Below are positions 52,012 through 63,513 of a DNA stretch of 64,000 nucleotides, piece after piece. Each line of letters opens with the position of its first letter. The first letter of the stretch is position 1. The notes under the pieces were generated by a model. The model searched no databases. It had not been told where the DNA came from and worked only from the letters and a program-made list of their open reading frames with translations. The translations under genes and the position numbers were made by a program. The stretch is taken from the NCBI GenBank assembly GCA_036971475.1, contig JBAIZL010000006.1:131990231-132054230 (forward strand), written 5' to 3'. The stretch comes from Prosapia bicincta. Taxonomy: Eukaryota > Arthropoda > Insecta > Hemiptera > Cercopidae.

Positions 52012-52920
52012 ATGGAGATGGAACACGATGGACTCCCAGCAGCAAACATTACAAGAAATGAAGCTTTACATTCATTTTCAAGTCAAATTCAGCCAAATCC
52101 AATGACGTCATCGGGTATATCTAATATGACTAACATATCTAAGATAGGCCAAAGCGAATATAATTACTCATACCCTAGACAATTGCCCATGCCATTATAC
52201 ATTACGAAAAAGATCCCAATAAACACTAAGGAAAAAATTGATGACACACTATAGAAAAAGACTTTCAACCTTTTAGCGTTGCTGAAGTCCAAGGATTTAT
52301 GGAATTTGTTAAAGAACTGAATCATTCTTATGATTTGCCATGTAGAAAACACATATAGAAAACATTGATACCAGCGAAGTATGAAGAATGCATTCATACT
52401 AGACCCTACTAAAAATACAATTGCAAACACAGTTAGCGTGTGTCTTACAACGGACACATGAACCTCAATTAATACTGATAGTTTTATGACAGTCACAGCT
52501 AATTTCATTAATGATGAATTTGAAATAAGTTCTGCATTGTCACAGTGTGCTTAATTTTCTAACAGGCAAACTAGCCAGAACTTGGCAGACGAACTGAAGA
52601 AATTAGAATTAGATTGGAAACTGAAAAACAAAATTGTAATGAGAAGATCGACATACTCAGAGAATATGCAGTAGGCTATAGACAATACCAGCAACATAAC
52701 GAAAGCTGTTAAGGACTTGTTGCAGTGGAAACACTTTGGCTGTTTTTCTCACATCCTGAATTTGATTATTACTTGTGCATTTGAAAACAATGATGTGGTC
52801 CTAACCCTCCTGGATAATGTTAGAGGTATTTTGGCTCATTTCAAAAGAAGCACTACGTCAAATGGGAACCATTTGCGTTTATTTAACCAATATTGTGTTT
52901 ATTTCAAGGATGTGAGGTAA
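52012..52920 (+). pseudogene. hAT-superfamily transposase remnant, right-arm copy
   Basis: Open segments at 52012-52254 (MEMEHDGLPAANITRN...) and 52717-52920 flank broken coding sequence. Recognisable hAT blocks in order are FQPFSVAEVQGFMEFVKELN, CLTTDT-stop-TSINTDSFM with the first catalytic Asp, NLADELKKLELDWKL, and WKHFGCFSHILNLII, followed by a VRGILAHFKRST block. The TGA in place of Trp is shared with the left arm. No BED finger upstream and no C-terminal dimerisation block were recognised. Frameshifts lie near 52255, 52360 and 52550. Confidence 0.75.
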
Positions 52921-53033
52921 AACCTGTTTTAAAATTATACATAAAAACTGCAATAGCTTCAAGTGGAATAATTATAATGTAAAAGCTACTTAAAAAGTCA
53001 CATTAGTTGCAACATAAAATATGTCAAATATAA

Positions 53034-53447
53034 ACCCTGTGCCTTGATACGAGAGAGGGGTAGGCAGCTGCATGGCCTTCAATCTCCACTAGCTGGTGAA
53101 CTCTCTGCCTCTGCATCTCAAGGCTTTTGCTATGTCTTAGTAGTTATACAGTCTCAAAAAAGTGTTTTACGTCATAGTGTCATTATCAAATGCTGTAAAA
53201 AGACAAATTTTTCTGACTACTAAGACTAAGTCGATATTTTTACCAGAATTAAAAAGGAGTCAGTGGATCATCATTAGCAAAAAATTGTGGTCTCTGTAAA
53301 ATTATGAAAATTGACATCTAAAGTAAAAAAGCAACCATTTTCAAATATGCTTTACATTTGGATTTGGGTGATAGTTTCACACACCAAAACAATGAAGATG
53401 GAAATGGTCCTTCATCAGTAGAATTTTATTTGTTTATAGTTAAGTCA
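53034..53447. other. 414-bp segment absent from the left arm
   Basis: The left arm joins TGTCAAATATAAA directly to GGTTGATGTCGC, whereas the right arm has this segment between them with AAA microhomology at the edges. It could be transposase-region sequence lost from the left arm or an insertion into the right arm. No motif was recognised. Confidence 0.6.
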
Positions 53448-53503
53448 AAGGTTGATGTCGCATCTGCTATTTAGAATTGCGTTCTTTGTTTGTTTGAATG
53501 AAA

Positions 53504-54771
53504 TCATTTCCCTCAGTTATGACTTTTGTGTAGACTATACATTCCCTTATATATTTATTAGTGATATGTGTATAGGGGAAGTCCAGGCAAAGTGAACATC
53601 CCAGGAAAAGTGATTTTTTGCGATAATGTCCTATCCAGTGTCACGAACACTCTAAGCTCCTAATATGTGAGCTAAATGAAGGAAACAAAGCATCACCACA
53701 AGACCCAACACCTTAGTGTCGTTTTGAGCTTGAGGGCTGTGTGTTGTTTGAATTCGTTCCTTCTGAAAAAATATTCAAGGTATCTTCTTTGCAAGATTTC
53801 TTAGACGTACTGATGAAAAAACTTGTATGTTATAAGCATACTTGACTGCTTATTTCTTTCTCTTCCCACAACGTTTCTTGCAAAACAACCAGATTGGCGA
53901 TTGTGGGTCATTTCAGTACTTTTTTAAAAATAGTGCAGGCCGGGCAAAGTGAATAGGGCAAAGTGGATGGCTATTCACTTAGCACTGGTATATTTTATAC
54001 ATGTATTCTTCATTCATCATAAGGCAAAACTAGCAAATAAATTATTTAAAACGAAAAATGAAACCAAATTTGGTTTTTCAGTTGGTATACAAATATGAAA
54101 GGAAGACCAGCCAAGCTGGATGGTCGGAATAAAGTTTAAAATTAGTCATACAATCGATTGAAGATGGTTCCAATTCCATTTCAGGGTCATCGAAATCTTA
54201 CAATATTCCTTTTGCAACTCTTTGAAAGAAACAATATTTATAAAAGCCTTAAAAAGAAAAAAAACAATACCAGTTATCAGTAATGAGAAAAAACTTACAA
54301 TTTTAAAAGAGAAAAATTAATTTGCAGGGAAAATAAGACGGCCCCCTCTGGATGATTGGCTAGAGTGCGGGGATTGACTAGAGTGCGAGCATTGTCTTGA
54401 ATAGACTCATGAAGGTTGTTCAGACTATTGCGGATTGGGAACACATTTCTTTGACCTATGTCACGACAGTTAAATTTGACGAACTATATAATTTGTTTTG
54501 ATTCTACTTAATGTTAAAAATGTAAAGAGTATAAGGTATATTTTTTTAAATTTTTTGGCGTAATGTGTACACTAAAAATAAGATTTATTATATAAAGTTA
54601 AATGTTATGGAGATATTTTGTGCTTGTACTTTGCCTGGGTCTTCTCTATGTTGAGCTTCTATAACATGCTACCACTATTTTTAAGCACTGAATGTATTAA
54701 AAAACAATTAAAACTGTCAAAAATCAAGTCACTGTAAAATTCTGTTTCATTTGTGTTTACTTTGTAATGAC
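53504..54771 (+). repeat. inner terminal inverted repeat of the right satellite carrier, split by a pogo-like element
   Basis: 53504-53572 and 54649-54771 match the outer repeat at 57679-57873 in reverse complement and the two left-arm copies. The split point is the same as in the left arm, so the pogo-like insertion predates the arm duplication. Confidence 0.65.
53575..54646. mobile_element. pogo-like Tc1/mariner-superfamily element, right copy
   Basis: The ends are GGGGAAGTCCAGGCAAAGTG and, in reverse complement, GAGAAGACCCAGGCAAAGT, both flanked by TA. An HTH_psq relic from 54058 (MKPNLVFQLVYKYER, then WSE-stop) carries several stops. It is about 260 bp shorter than the left copy owing to one internal gap. 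Confidence 0.7.
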
Positions 54772-55623
54772 TTAATGAATATGAAAATTTTTATAACTTG
54801 GAATTTTTCAAGGATTTTAACAAATGTCAGAAAAAAATTAATTCTTAAATAAATATTTAGAGTTAACATTATTGTTGAATGTTACTTTTAAACCAATTGA
54901 AACATGAGAGCTCTATTGTATTTTGTTGTACAATTAAAAAAAAATTACACAATCATATGATTACACAACAGTAATAAACAAAAATTTCAGGCCCAAGATT
55001 AGAATTAAATTATCCTAAAGTCATTTTGAGCACAGTTGTACTAATAATTTCAACAAGATTATTGTATAAAAATCTTTGTAAAATCCACGTTTCCATTTTA
55101 TTTACTAATTTCGCTATAGATGAAGTTGTATTCTGCAATATGTTTCTCTAATTCTCAACAATGTACTACTTTTTATAATAAAGTTATTAGCTGCAAAATC
55201 ACATGGTCAACTCCTACAAGGGAAAACTTTCAAAATTGTAAAATCAACATTGATAAGGAGTAGAGAAAAGCACAAATTTCTCATTTCTTGTACATGATAA
55301 TAATTTGAAAAAAATAATAATAAAGGCAAAAAAGTAAAACAAAAAGCATTTGTATTTTGGCAGACACTCCATCATTTGTTTTGATACTGTTAATATTATT
55401 TTGGATAAATTCCTTTTGTAACCGGTTTATTTTCGCAGTGAGTCAGCATTTAAAAATATACTGCCTGTCTGAGTTAGGTGGAGTAAATAGCTATTTGCGA
55501 AGAAACCTAGTAAATGCCTTATATTAACAGGGTTTGTGTAGCAACACTGGCTCCGGACAAAGTCACAATGTAGAAGGCAGTGTTAATAAAAATGAATGCT
55601 TAACTTCAATCTGTGATATTCCA
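54772..55623 (-). other. inner flank of the right satellite array, no gene seen
   Basis: Non-coding counterpart of 22936-23792. Confidence 0.6.
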
Positions 55624-57385
55624 GAAGCATGGGTAAGCATTGCAGAGTAACTATGGGTCTCTTAACCCTTGCGTATTTGTGTTCCAAGCGACCCATCGAA
55701 TCGAGATTAATAGCGAGTTCAGTGGCTACGATTTCATAACTTTATAGGAATACAACCCATATGCCTGAAGGAATAATATACTACTAAAAGATATTATTTT
55801 TATTGTGGGTAAGCATTGCAGAGTAACTATGGGTCTCTTATCCCGTTGCGGTTAGTGTTTCAAGCGACCCAGCGAATCGAGATTAATAGCGAGTTCAGTG
55901 GCTTCGAATTCATAACTTTATAGGAATACAACCCATATGCCTGAAGGAATAATATACTACTAAAAGATATTATTTTTATTGTGGGTAAGCATTGCAGAGT
56001 AACTATGGGTCTCTTATCCCGTTGCGGTTAGTGTTTCAAGCGACCCAGCGAATCGAGATTAATAGCGAGTTCAGTGGCTTCGAATTCATAACTTTATAGG
56101 AATACAACCCATATGCCTGAAGGAATAATATACTACTAAAAGATATTATTTTTATTGTGGGTAAGCATTGCAGAGTAACTATGGGTCTCTTATCCCGTTG
56201 CGGTTAGTGTTTCAAGCGACCCAGCGAATCGAGATTAATAGCGAGTTCAGTGGCTTCGAATTCATAACTTTATAGGAATACAACCCATATGCCTGAAGGA
56301 ATAATATACTACTAAAAGATATTATTTTTATTGTGGGTAAGCATTGCAGAGTAACTATGGGTCTCTTATCCCGTTGCGGTTAGTGTTTCAAGCGACCCAG
56401 CGAATCGAGATTAATAGCGAGTTCAGTGGCTTCGAATTCATAACTTTATAGGAATACAACCCATATGCCTGAAGGAATAATATACTACTAAAAGATATTA
56501 TTTTTATTGTGGGTAAGCATTGCAGAGTAATTATGGGTCTCTTAACCCTTGCGGATTTGTGTTCCAAGCGACCCAGCGAATCGAGATTAATAGCGAGTTC
56601 AGTGGCTTCGAATTCATAACTTTATAGGAATACAACCCATATGCCTGAAGGAATAATATACTACTAAAAGATATTATTTTTATTGTGGGTAAGCATTGCA
56701 GAGTAACTATGGGTCTCTTAACTCTTGCGGATTTGTGTTCCAAGCGACCCAGCGAATCGAGATTAATAGCGAGTTCAGTGGCTTCGAATTCATAACTTTA
56801 TAGGAATACAACCCATATGCCTGAAGGAATAATATACTACTAAAAGATATTATTTTTATTGTGGGTAAGCATTGCAGAGTAACTATGGGTCTCTTAACCC
56901 TTGCGGATTTGTGTTCCAAGCGACCCAGCGAATCGAGATTAATAGCGAGTTCAGTGGCTTCGAATTCATAACTTTATAGGAATACAACCCATATGCCTGA
57001 AGGAATAATATACTACTAAAAGATATTATTTTTATTGTGGGTAAGCATTGCAGAGTAACTATGGGTCTATTAACCCGTTTCGGATTAGTGTTTCAAGCGA
57101 CTCAGAAAATCGAGATTATAGCGAAGTCAGTGGCCTTGTATTCATATTTTAGAGGAATACAACCCATATTAGTGAAGGAATAATAAGCTATTAGAAGATA
57201 TATTTTTATTGTGGGTAAGCATTGCAGAGTAACTATGGGTCTATTAACCCGTTGCGGATTAGTGTTTCAAGCAATCCAGCAAATTCAGATAATTAGCGAA
57301 TTCAGTGGCCTGGAATTCATATTTTAGAAAAATGCAACCCAAATTCCTGAAGGAATAATAAATGATTAGAAGACGTTATTTTTTA
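55624..57385 (-). repeat. 176-bp satellite array, about 10 monomers, inverted relative to the left array
   Basis: Monomers are 176 bp apart (for example GTGGGTAAGC at 55981 and 56157). The amplified type carries GGCTTCGAATTCATAACTTTATAGG and ATATGCCTGAAGG, which the bulk of the left array lacks. The two outermost monomers, from about 57030, resemble the left-array type. Two frames of 70 codons here are repeat artefacts. Confidence 0.95.
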
Positions 57386-57506
57386 TTGTAATAATGTCAT
57401 GAGTGAGGAGATATACTTGAGTTTGTTTTGAAAAAACTGTAAACTCTAATTTATTATCCCTACTTGAGTGCACTATAAAACGTCTATGGATATACTAATA
57501 ATCATA

Positions 57507-57658
57507 AGGGGCTCTGTAGCCATGTTCCTATATTGGTGAGGACATGGCGTAGATTCCACAATGGCGAAATATAGTTCTGCACCCAGGAATCGAACCTGTG
57601 TTATTGCGGCCACAACGCCATGTCCCTAACAACAAACGATCACAGCTACAGAGCCCCT
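57507..57658 (-). mobile_element. short TIR element with a tRNA-like B box, right copy
   Basis: It starts AGGGGCTCTGTAGCCATG and ends with the inverted CAGCTACAGAGCCCCT. A second inverted pair (GACATGGCGTAGATTCC against GGCCACAACGCCATGTC) makes the element able to fold back on itself. The reverse complement carries the B box GGTTCGATTCC at about 57587-57597. It is in better condition than the left-arm copy. Confidence 0.55.
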
Positions 57659-57678
57659 GTCATCAAAGGGTCATATTT

Positions 57679-57873
57679 GTCATCTCAGTGTAAACACAAT
57701 TGAAACATAGAATTTTACAGTGACTTGGTTTTTGACAGTATGAATTTGTTTTTAGCACTTTCAGTGCTAAAAAATAGTTCTAGCATGTTATAGAAGTTTA
57801 ACATACACACATATCACTAATAAAAATATAAGGCAATGTGGAGTCTAGACAAAAGTCATAAGTGATGAAAATG
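57679..57873 (-). repeat. outer terminal inverted repeat of the right satellite carrier
   Basis: Reverse complement of 5133-5319 with several substitutions. It is uninterrupted and so shows the pogo-free site. Confidence 0.65.
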
Positions 57874-58317
57874 ATGAATTGTAAATTTTTTAACAAAAAT
57901 TGTTCCTAAGGTAATATCAGAAAATCGTTACCAATATAACATACGTACAGGTAAGCGTGTCCATGTATAGGCTTACCTAGACTTGGACAATCAAAGCATT
58001 GAGCTGAAGAATTTTACAATGTTTAACAACTGTAGAACTTTAGTGAAATAAACAAAAGCAATTTTCAAACCTGAAAATATAGCCAAATTATACCACATAT
58101 ATTTGTAGATATACACTCACAAGTCGGTTATATATTTAACAAGAGTTATATAATTAATAAATGAATTATTAATATTGTGAATTTACAGTTGCAAACACTC
58201 ATACCAGATTAAAAAATTATAACATCTAGGAATTATAATATGAAAAGTCCAAATATTTGTCCTTAGAGCTATTGGTAAATATGTTTTGATTTACTTGCTA
58301 TTAACTTGATGCCAGTG
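57874..58317 (-). other. arm sequence outside the satellite carrier, no gene seen
   Basis: Non-coding counterpart of 4690-5132. Confidence 0.6.
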
Positions 58318-58390
58318 AGTGTCTGTGTGTGTTTGTGTGTGTGTGTGTGTGTGTGTACGCATTTGCTTGTGTGTGTGTGTGTGTTTTAGT
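58318..58390. repeat. (GT)n microsatellite
   Basis: Interrupted GT repeats. This is the pre-insertion form of the CA tract that is split in the left arm. Confidence 0.9.
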
Positions 58391-58509
58391 GAATGTGCGT
58401 GTTTGTGCCTTTATGTGTGTGTGAGTATTCTACTTCTAATATATCACAAAACCCCCTTTGAAACAGTGCGTTTCCTATTTAAACATTGGTATCGTTAATG
58501 CGTACATTT

Positions 58510-58793
58510 GTTTTGTTTCAGATGAGGAGAAACTTGTTGGAGAAAACATTAAGGAGTATTATATTAAGTTCAATATACAACATAAAGATATTCGTGTTGA
58601 GTTGCTTGGAAGGCACCTCTTCACTTACCAATAAGACAGTGAACAATTTGCATAACATTTTAATTAAATCAAGTAACAATTTGAAAAATTAGATAGTTTT
58701 CAAGGCTTCACCGATTATGAAACTGTCTGATTTAAACTTTGTAAACGCTAAGCAACTCGCTAAGCACTCTGCAACCAAAGTGACTGATTTGTA
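58510..58793 (+). pseudogene. decayed gene-like region, right-arm copy, inner part
   Basis: After TTTGTTTTGTTTCAG, a plausible splice acceptor, the + strand reads DEEKLVGENIKEYYIKFNIQ then LLGRHLFTYQ before a stop. This segment is intact here, whereas the left copy has a stop in it. After a frame change, peptide similarity to the left arm's KLSDVNFVNAKRLAKHSAT resumes. The piece ends where the non-LTR element is inserted. I do not recognise the family. Confidence 0.4.
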
Positions 58794-58817
58794 TATTATT
58801 ATTATTTTATTATTACT
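58794..58817 (-). repeat. TAA-rich 3' tail of the non-LTR element
   Basis: Reads ATTATTATTATTTTATTATT on the + strand, i.e. TAA repeats at the 3' end of the element, where I-type elements have such a tail instead of poly(A). Confidence 0.75.
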
Positions 58818-58899
58818 AAAACTCGGAGGGAGCTTATCAGTGTAGAGCACTTAGCTGCAGCCTTTGTACTCTCTTCCCATCCCTACCACAGGACTAGCT

Positions 58900-59357
58900 T
58901 AGTGGATACCTACCTTTTTGCAGAAATCAAGTACCCACCTGATGCTAGATCTTCTGATATCCTCTGGTGTACATACTTGCCAGCCAAACCATTTTCTCCT
59001 TGCAGCTCCCAAAGCAGGACACTCACAGAGTACGTGGATTGGGCTTTCCTCTTGGTCCTCGTCGCATCTCTTGTATACAGGGGACCTAGATTTTCCAATT
59101 TTGTATTGGCACCCCCTCAGATTCCCATGGCCTGTAACCAGCTCTACAGTAGCTCTGAGTTGATGTCAACTTAAGGAGAGTAGTTCTTTGCCCCACAAAT
59201 CTCCTGAGTAACCCCACAGTACCTTGGATTTGTTACACCCCAAGGTCACATTCCATTCTTCCCTGCACAACCTGACTATATGTGCCGTGATCCTCTTGCG
59301 CCCCTCCTGAGGCGGCATGCCCACTGCCCTCAGCAACGGTCCTTGGGTTATACACCC
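58900..59357 (-). pseudogene. non-LTR ORF2 C-terminal cysteine/histidine-rich region
   Basis: The minus strand reads GCQYKIGKSRSPVYKRC, then IHVLCECPALGAARR, ending WVLDFCKKVGIH and a stop. This C..C...H..C-type cluster is common at the ends of I/R1/LOA ORF2 proteins and probably binds RNA. It is separated from the RNase H part by a TAA after residues ALAK. Confidence 0.65.
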
Positions 59358-59939
59358 TTATTTAGCTAAGGCGTCAGTTCTCTCATTCCCTATCCAGCCA
59401 GAATGTCCTGGAATCCAGGTTAGGTTGAGTGAATTATACTTACTCAGCTCTGCTAGAGAAGCCATAGTCTCAGCCACCAGCCTAGAGCTGGTACTAGCCT
59501 TACCTAAAGCCTTCAGAGCTGCCTGACTGTCCGAGCAAATCCAGATGGTCTTGCCCCTCCTGCCAGACCCTATTATTTCCTCAGCACATAGTTTGATCGC
59601 AAGCACCTCCCCCTGGAAGACAGAGTTGTAGTCCTCCAGACGATGACAAAATCTGTCTTGGTGTCTCGGTCCACTAAATCCTGCTCCCACTCCTTCCTTC
59701 ATCTTGGACCCATCGGTGAACCAGATTTCTCCATGTCTGGGTCTATACTCCGCCCATGCCTCTCTTGCAGGAATAAGGATTTTGTAGTTTCCTTTTTCCC
59801 TTTTAAGAGACAGTATCTTATCCTGAGGTTCTATCCAGAGCTCACTCAGTGAATCCCCAAATAGCTGTTCATGACATTTGCTACTTGTCTTCCACTGCCC
59901 GGTACAGCTTAGCCGGTATGCAGTTTTCATTGCCTCCAT
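59358..59939 (-). pseudogene. non-LTR ORF2 RNase H domain
   Basis: A 193-codon open stretch. RNase H acidic residues are visible: D in WFTDGSKMKEG (about 94), E in FQGEVLAIKL (about 128) and D in CSDSQAALKAL (about 154), plus WIPGHSGWIGNERTDALAK at the end with the His and last Asp. The enzyme would remove RNA from the RNA-DNA hybrid after first-strand synthesis. All catalytic residues are present, but the domain is cut off from the RT part by a TAA at its start. Confidence 0.85.
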
Positions 59940-59945
59940 CCTAAT

Positions 59946-60331
59946 TTAAAGACTCAAGGATGGAAAACCCAACATAACCCTCATGGCCGCACATGGTGTG
60001 CTTCTCCTTGTAGCTGTTATGCCTCTAAAGAAGAGCCCCTGCGCGAGGTCCAGCATTCTTTTACTTGTTTCTTTCTGTGCCCTGTCCCACCAGACAATAG
60101 AGGCAAAGACCAACCTCGGCACCACAATGGCGGAATTAATCCAGTTCATCTGACGTGGACCCAAACCCCATCTCGCAAGCCTATTGCTCCTCTGCATTGC
60201 CAGAACGAAGCTATGGCTTTTTTGCACTTATCCTCCAAGTGCTCACGCCAGAGTAGCTTCCTATCAAGAATAACTCCCAGATATTTAGCGCTCTCAATGT
60301 AGCTTATTTTGGTATTACCAACTTCCACCAT
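59946..60331 (-). pseudogene. non-LTR ORF2 RT thumb and linker
   Basis: ISYIESAKYLGVILDRKLLW, the conserved post-palm motif of non-LTR RTs, opens this piece. After a frameshift around 60170-60220 it resumes with RWGLGPRQMNWINSAIVVPR and IVWWDRAQKE. It is separated from the palm by a TAG at 60332. Confidence 0.75.
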
Positions 60332-61222
60332 CTACAGCGATTTAGTTTTATATCGCCTAGTGAAGATGAGTGCCACAGATTTCTCTCCTTGAATGCATAG
60401 TGCATTCTTCCTGCACCATGCTTCTGTTACCTTGAGGGCCTCTTGAAGCAGGTCTTTGAGGACCTCTTCAAATGGTCCCCTAACAAGGATAGCTATGTCA
60501 TCCGCATATCCTACCACCTTGACACCCATTTCACTGAGTGTCCTTAGTAGGCCGTCCACGACAAGGCTCCACAGCAAAGGGGATAACACTCCACCCTGCG
60601 GGCAGCCCTCCGAGACCATCCCATTTATCGTGCTTCCCATCCAGGATGCAGTACTTATCCGGTTTTCCAAGGAACTCATAATCTAATTTATAATTCCATC
60701 AGAAATCCCATGATCCATAGCTGCTCTCTTGATGGCCAGTCTAGAGGTACTATTAAAAGCCCCCTCCACGTCAAGAAAAGCCCCAATACATATCCCCTTG
60801 TTGTTGATCTAACCCTTAATAAAGTCTACGACCGACAACAGCGTAGTCTCCACTGACCTACCAGTTCGGTAGGCGTGTTGGTCCTGGTGAAGCTGATACT
60901 GCTTCAAAGGTCCCTCCTTCAAATAGTGGTCCACCAGCCTTTCCAATGTCTTTAACAAGAAAGATGTAAGGCTGATAGGTCTGAAGTCCTTTACCTCTGT
61001 GTAACCTTTCCTCCCTGGTTTGGGGATTAAGATAACCTTCGTTTTGAGCCACTGCCCGGGCGTGTAACCCAAGGCCATACAGCCTCTGAGTAATCCTGTC
61101 AGTGGCCCTATTATTTCCTCCAAGCAATTTTGTAGTAGTGCTGGAGTAATATTATCTAATCCAGGCACTTTAAAAGGCTCAAAAGACGGAATCGCCTCTC
61201 TCACCTTTTGCGCTGAGATCAC
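60332..61222 (-). pseudogene. non-LTR ORF2 reverse transcriptase palm
   Basis: One reading frame carries the RT blocks. VPGLDNITPALL and KVILIPKPGRK come first, then DFRPISLTSFLLKTLERLV, then HAYRTGRSVETTL. Motif A is FLDVEGAFNSTSR, motif B is EGCPQGGVLSPLLW and motif C is GYADDIAIL. The catalytic Asp residues are intact. The frame is closed by TAG codons near 60806 and 60686, each where Trp is likely. The stretch upstream to 61537 belongs to the same ORF2 but is not open. Confidence 0.88.
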
Positions 61223-61537
61223 CTGCCCAGCAATATTCCAGTCCGCCCTTACCCCAGTATGTTGGAGGTTTTGAGCACCGTCCCCTACCGGTCAAATATC
61301 GGGAAAACTGTTCCTCATAAGCAGACGCAGTGTTTCCTCTGGGGTGTCAGTAAAGCTACCATCAGTCTTCTTGACAAACTTAAGCTCTCCCCTCGGTCCA
61401 CCTGCTAACACCTTAAACAGTCTAGCAGTGTCACTCAGAGTGCTTGTCTCTGAGCACCACTTTTCCCAAGAAGCACGTTTAACCTCTTTAATAAGATTTT
61501 TATAGAGACCCTGGCTGTCTTTATATGTCTGCCAGGT

Positions 61538-62635
61538 CTACGCCGTTTTCTTTTTCTTTGACCTATTAAAGAGCCTTCTAGTCTCTTTCCGTCTTGCCTC
61601 TAACTCGCTGTTCCACTTAAGCTTACCTCTCCCAGTGTTTATCCGCGAGAGAGGACAATTTTCCTCAAATGACGTGGAAATTGCAGTCCTGATGTAGGCC
61701 TCAGTATATTCCAGTTCGTTTGATGTACCATATTTACCACGGAAGTCAGACATCCGCCTCATCACCGAAGACTTAAAACCTTCCCAGTTTGTCCTTCTCG
61801 GGTTCCTATGCCACACCACATGGGGGACAACTCCCCTCATCGTAGCAGTGATGATCCGGTGATCAGACATGGAGGGCTCATCCGAAACTTGCCAGTCATG
61901 CACCCACCTTACCATTTGTCTATTACAGAAGGTGATATCTAGAACCTCCATTCTGTTTGAAGTGATAAATGTTGGCTCGGCACCTGTGTTTAAAACCACA
62001 AGGTTTTCTTCAATCAAGAAGGCTAGGAGCTCCTCACCTCGCTCATTTGTGTCTGTGCTGCCCCACATCTCATTATGAGCATTGGCATCCCAGCCCACTA
62101 AGATTCCTATATTCCTCTCCCTGCAGTACCGAACTAACTTACTTAATTCTGCAGGGATCGATTCTCTATTGTGGGCGCAGTAAGTGGAGGCCACGATGAA
62201 CTCCCTGCTCGTACTTACCTCGCTCTTGCCTCGAATTCTAACCACCGCAAGGTCTTTAGTTGAGAATTCTTGAATCAGCGTGGCTTCTAGTCCTCTGACT
62301 ATCACACATGCTCTGTGCCCCTCATGTTCCCCACTTGCGTAGGTGCGCCCAGCTGCAGTCAGATCCCTTATACGGTTCCTGACCAGCCACGGTTCTTGCA
62401 CCAGCTCAAGCGCTGGTAATGAGTGCCTCACATTTAAGCACCTGGTTAGGACCACCGAGGCGCTTTTACTGTGGTGCAAGTTGATTTGCAGGATCATTGC
62501 TCGAGGGTCAGCCATATCTAACTGACCCCTACGCCTTCTCCTGATTCTCTCTTTCGCCCTTTTCTTCCGGGTCCTTAGAGTTCCACTTAAAAGTGACCTC
62601 TGCAGTCCCCAGGAAGGCTTTCCCATCTCTTGCAT
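61538..62635 (-). pseudogene. non-LTR ORF2 N-terminus with APE-like endonuclease
   Basis: A 365-codon open stretch, the longest in the element. After a basic segment (KKRAKERIRRRRRGQ), the endonuclease motifs appear in order: ILQINLHHSKSA (Asn, about 50), LVQEPWL (catalytic Glu, about 80), VASTYCAHN (about 150), LVGWDANAHNEMWGS (about 180, Asp and Asn) and MSDHRIIT (about 255, Asp-His). These are all the residues needed to nick target DNA for primed reverse transcription. It ends in a lysine-rich run (RSKKKKTA) just before the RT region. The first Met used here follows two in-frame stops linking it to the upstream ORF. Confidence 0.88.
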
Positions 62636-62665
62636 TTAATAGTCTGGCCGATGCCTCATCCAATC

Positions 62666-62995
62666 CTAGGCAGAGGAGTCTGGAGTAGGATTAGAAGTAC
62701 TCCTTTCCTTCCTTTCCCTCTCTCTCTCTTGTAGTACTAAGGTCCTAGGTGATCCACTGGCTTCCGGGACGACAGGGCGGGTTCTAGCCCCAGCCTCCGT
62801 CAAACCCTTCCGCTGCCCGGACCGGTGTTTCCTCAAAGGGGGTGGTGGTGGTTCTCTGCCCTCCGCTTCCGCCTTCTTTGCTTCCTCATGGTAGGCAAGC
62901 CAGAGTGCTTTCCTCCTTTGTGCCCCACTCATTCTTCCTGTTGCCTTCGCAACTGGATTTCCATCTGTCTCGACGGGGGCCGAAGCCACCTCCAT
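62666..62995 (-). pseudogene. small proline- and charge-rich ORF upstream of the endonuclease
   Basis: 109 codons (MEVASAPVETDG...), with SGAQRRKALWLAYHEEAKK, a PPPPP run and an ERERERKERS stretch, ending in TAG. It is in the same frame as the endonuclease ORF, with only two stops between them. It may be the N-terminus of a longer ORF2 or what remains of ORF1. No zinc knuckles of a normal gag-like ORF1 are seen. Confidence 0.5.
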
Positions 62996-63513
62996 AGGAA
63001 CAGATTTGTCGGTAGGTTCTAAGCCCTGACCAGTTAAATTTATTTTTTTTTATCTCTGCCATGTGTGTTCCCACGAGCAGCTAGGGAAATAAAGGTCCGC
63101 CGCCGCAGAGCCCCGCTTACGGCGGTAAGGCGACTTAAGTACTCAGGGGTGGCGCCAGGTGCCACTGAGGCTCCGTTAAAGACCCTCCTTACCCTGAGGG
63201 CCACGAATCTACATCGGCACGGATCGCATAACACCTTCCGATCGGGGGTGTAAGTGCCCATCCAGACCACCAACCTGGATGAGGGGTGCTTCTTGGTTGC
63301 CGCCCGCAAGGGAAGGGCAGGGCGAGAGCCGGGCAGATAACAAGCCTTCAAGTGCTAGGACTGGCCCCTTTTTTTGAGCCTTCATGCACTCACACAATTG
63401 CCTGGACTTCCCGTTTATAGGGAGCCACATACGTACAGCTCCGCTCCACCCGCCCCCCACGCCCGGATTAAGCCTCTCCACCACATCAAGGTCATGCAGC
63501 CCATAGGAGAGGT
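62996..63513 (-). other. GC-rich 5' region of the non-LTR element
   Basis: Likely 5' UTR and internal promoter region. Overlapping open frames on both strands look like effects of base composition. It ends at 63513, where sequence homologous to the left arm resumes. Confidence 0.5.

Larger units (their letters stand above)
58794..63513 (-). mobile_element. non-LTR retrotransposon, I/LOA-like, degraded
   Basis: A minus-strand element, richer in G+C than its surroundings. It has, in order, a GC-rich 5' region, a short proline/charge-rich ORF, an APE-type endonuclease, reverse transcriptase, a thumb region, RNase H, a cysteine/histidine-rich C-terminus and a TAA-type 3' tail. RNase H plus a TAA tail points to the I superfamily, including LOA. 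It is absent from the left arm, so it inserted after the arms were made. Many in-frame stops and some frameshifts make it inactive. About 105 bp of target present in the left arm (1873-1977) is missing at the insertion site. Confidence 0.9.

Noticed and set aside
56531..56919. Two 70-codon minus-strand ORFs
   Set aside because: The same frame in adjacent 176-bp satellite monomers, with no protein features.
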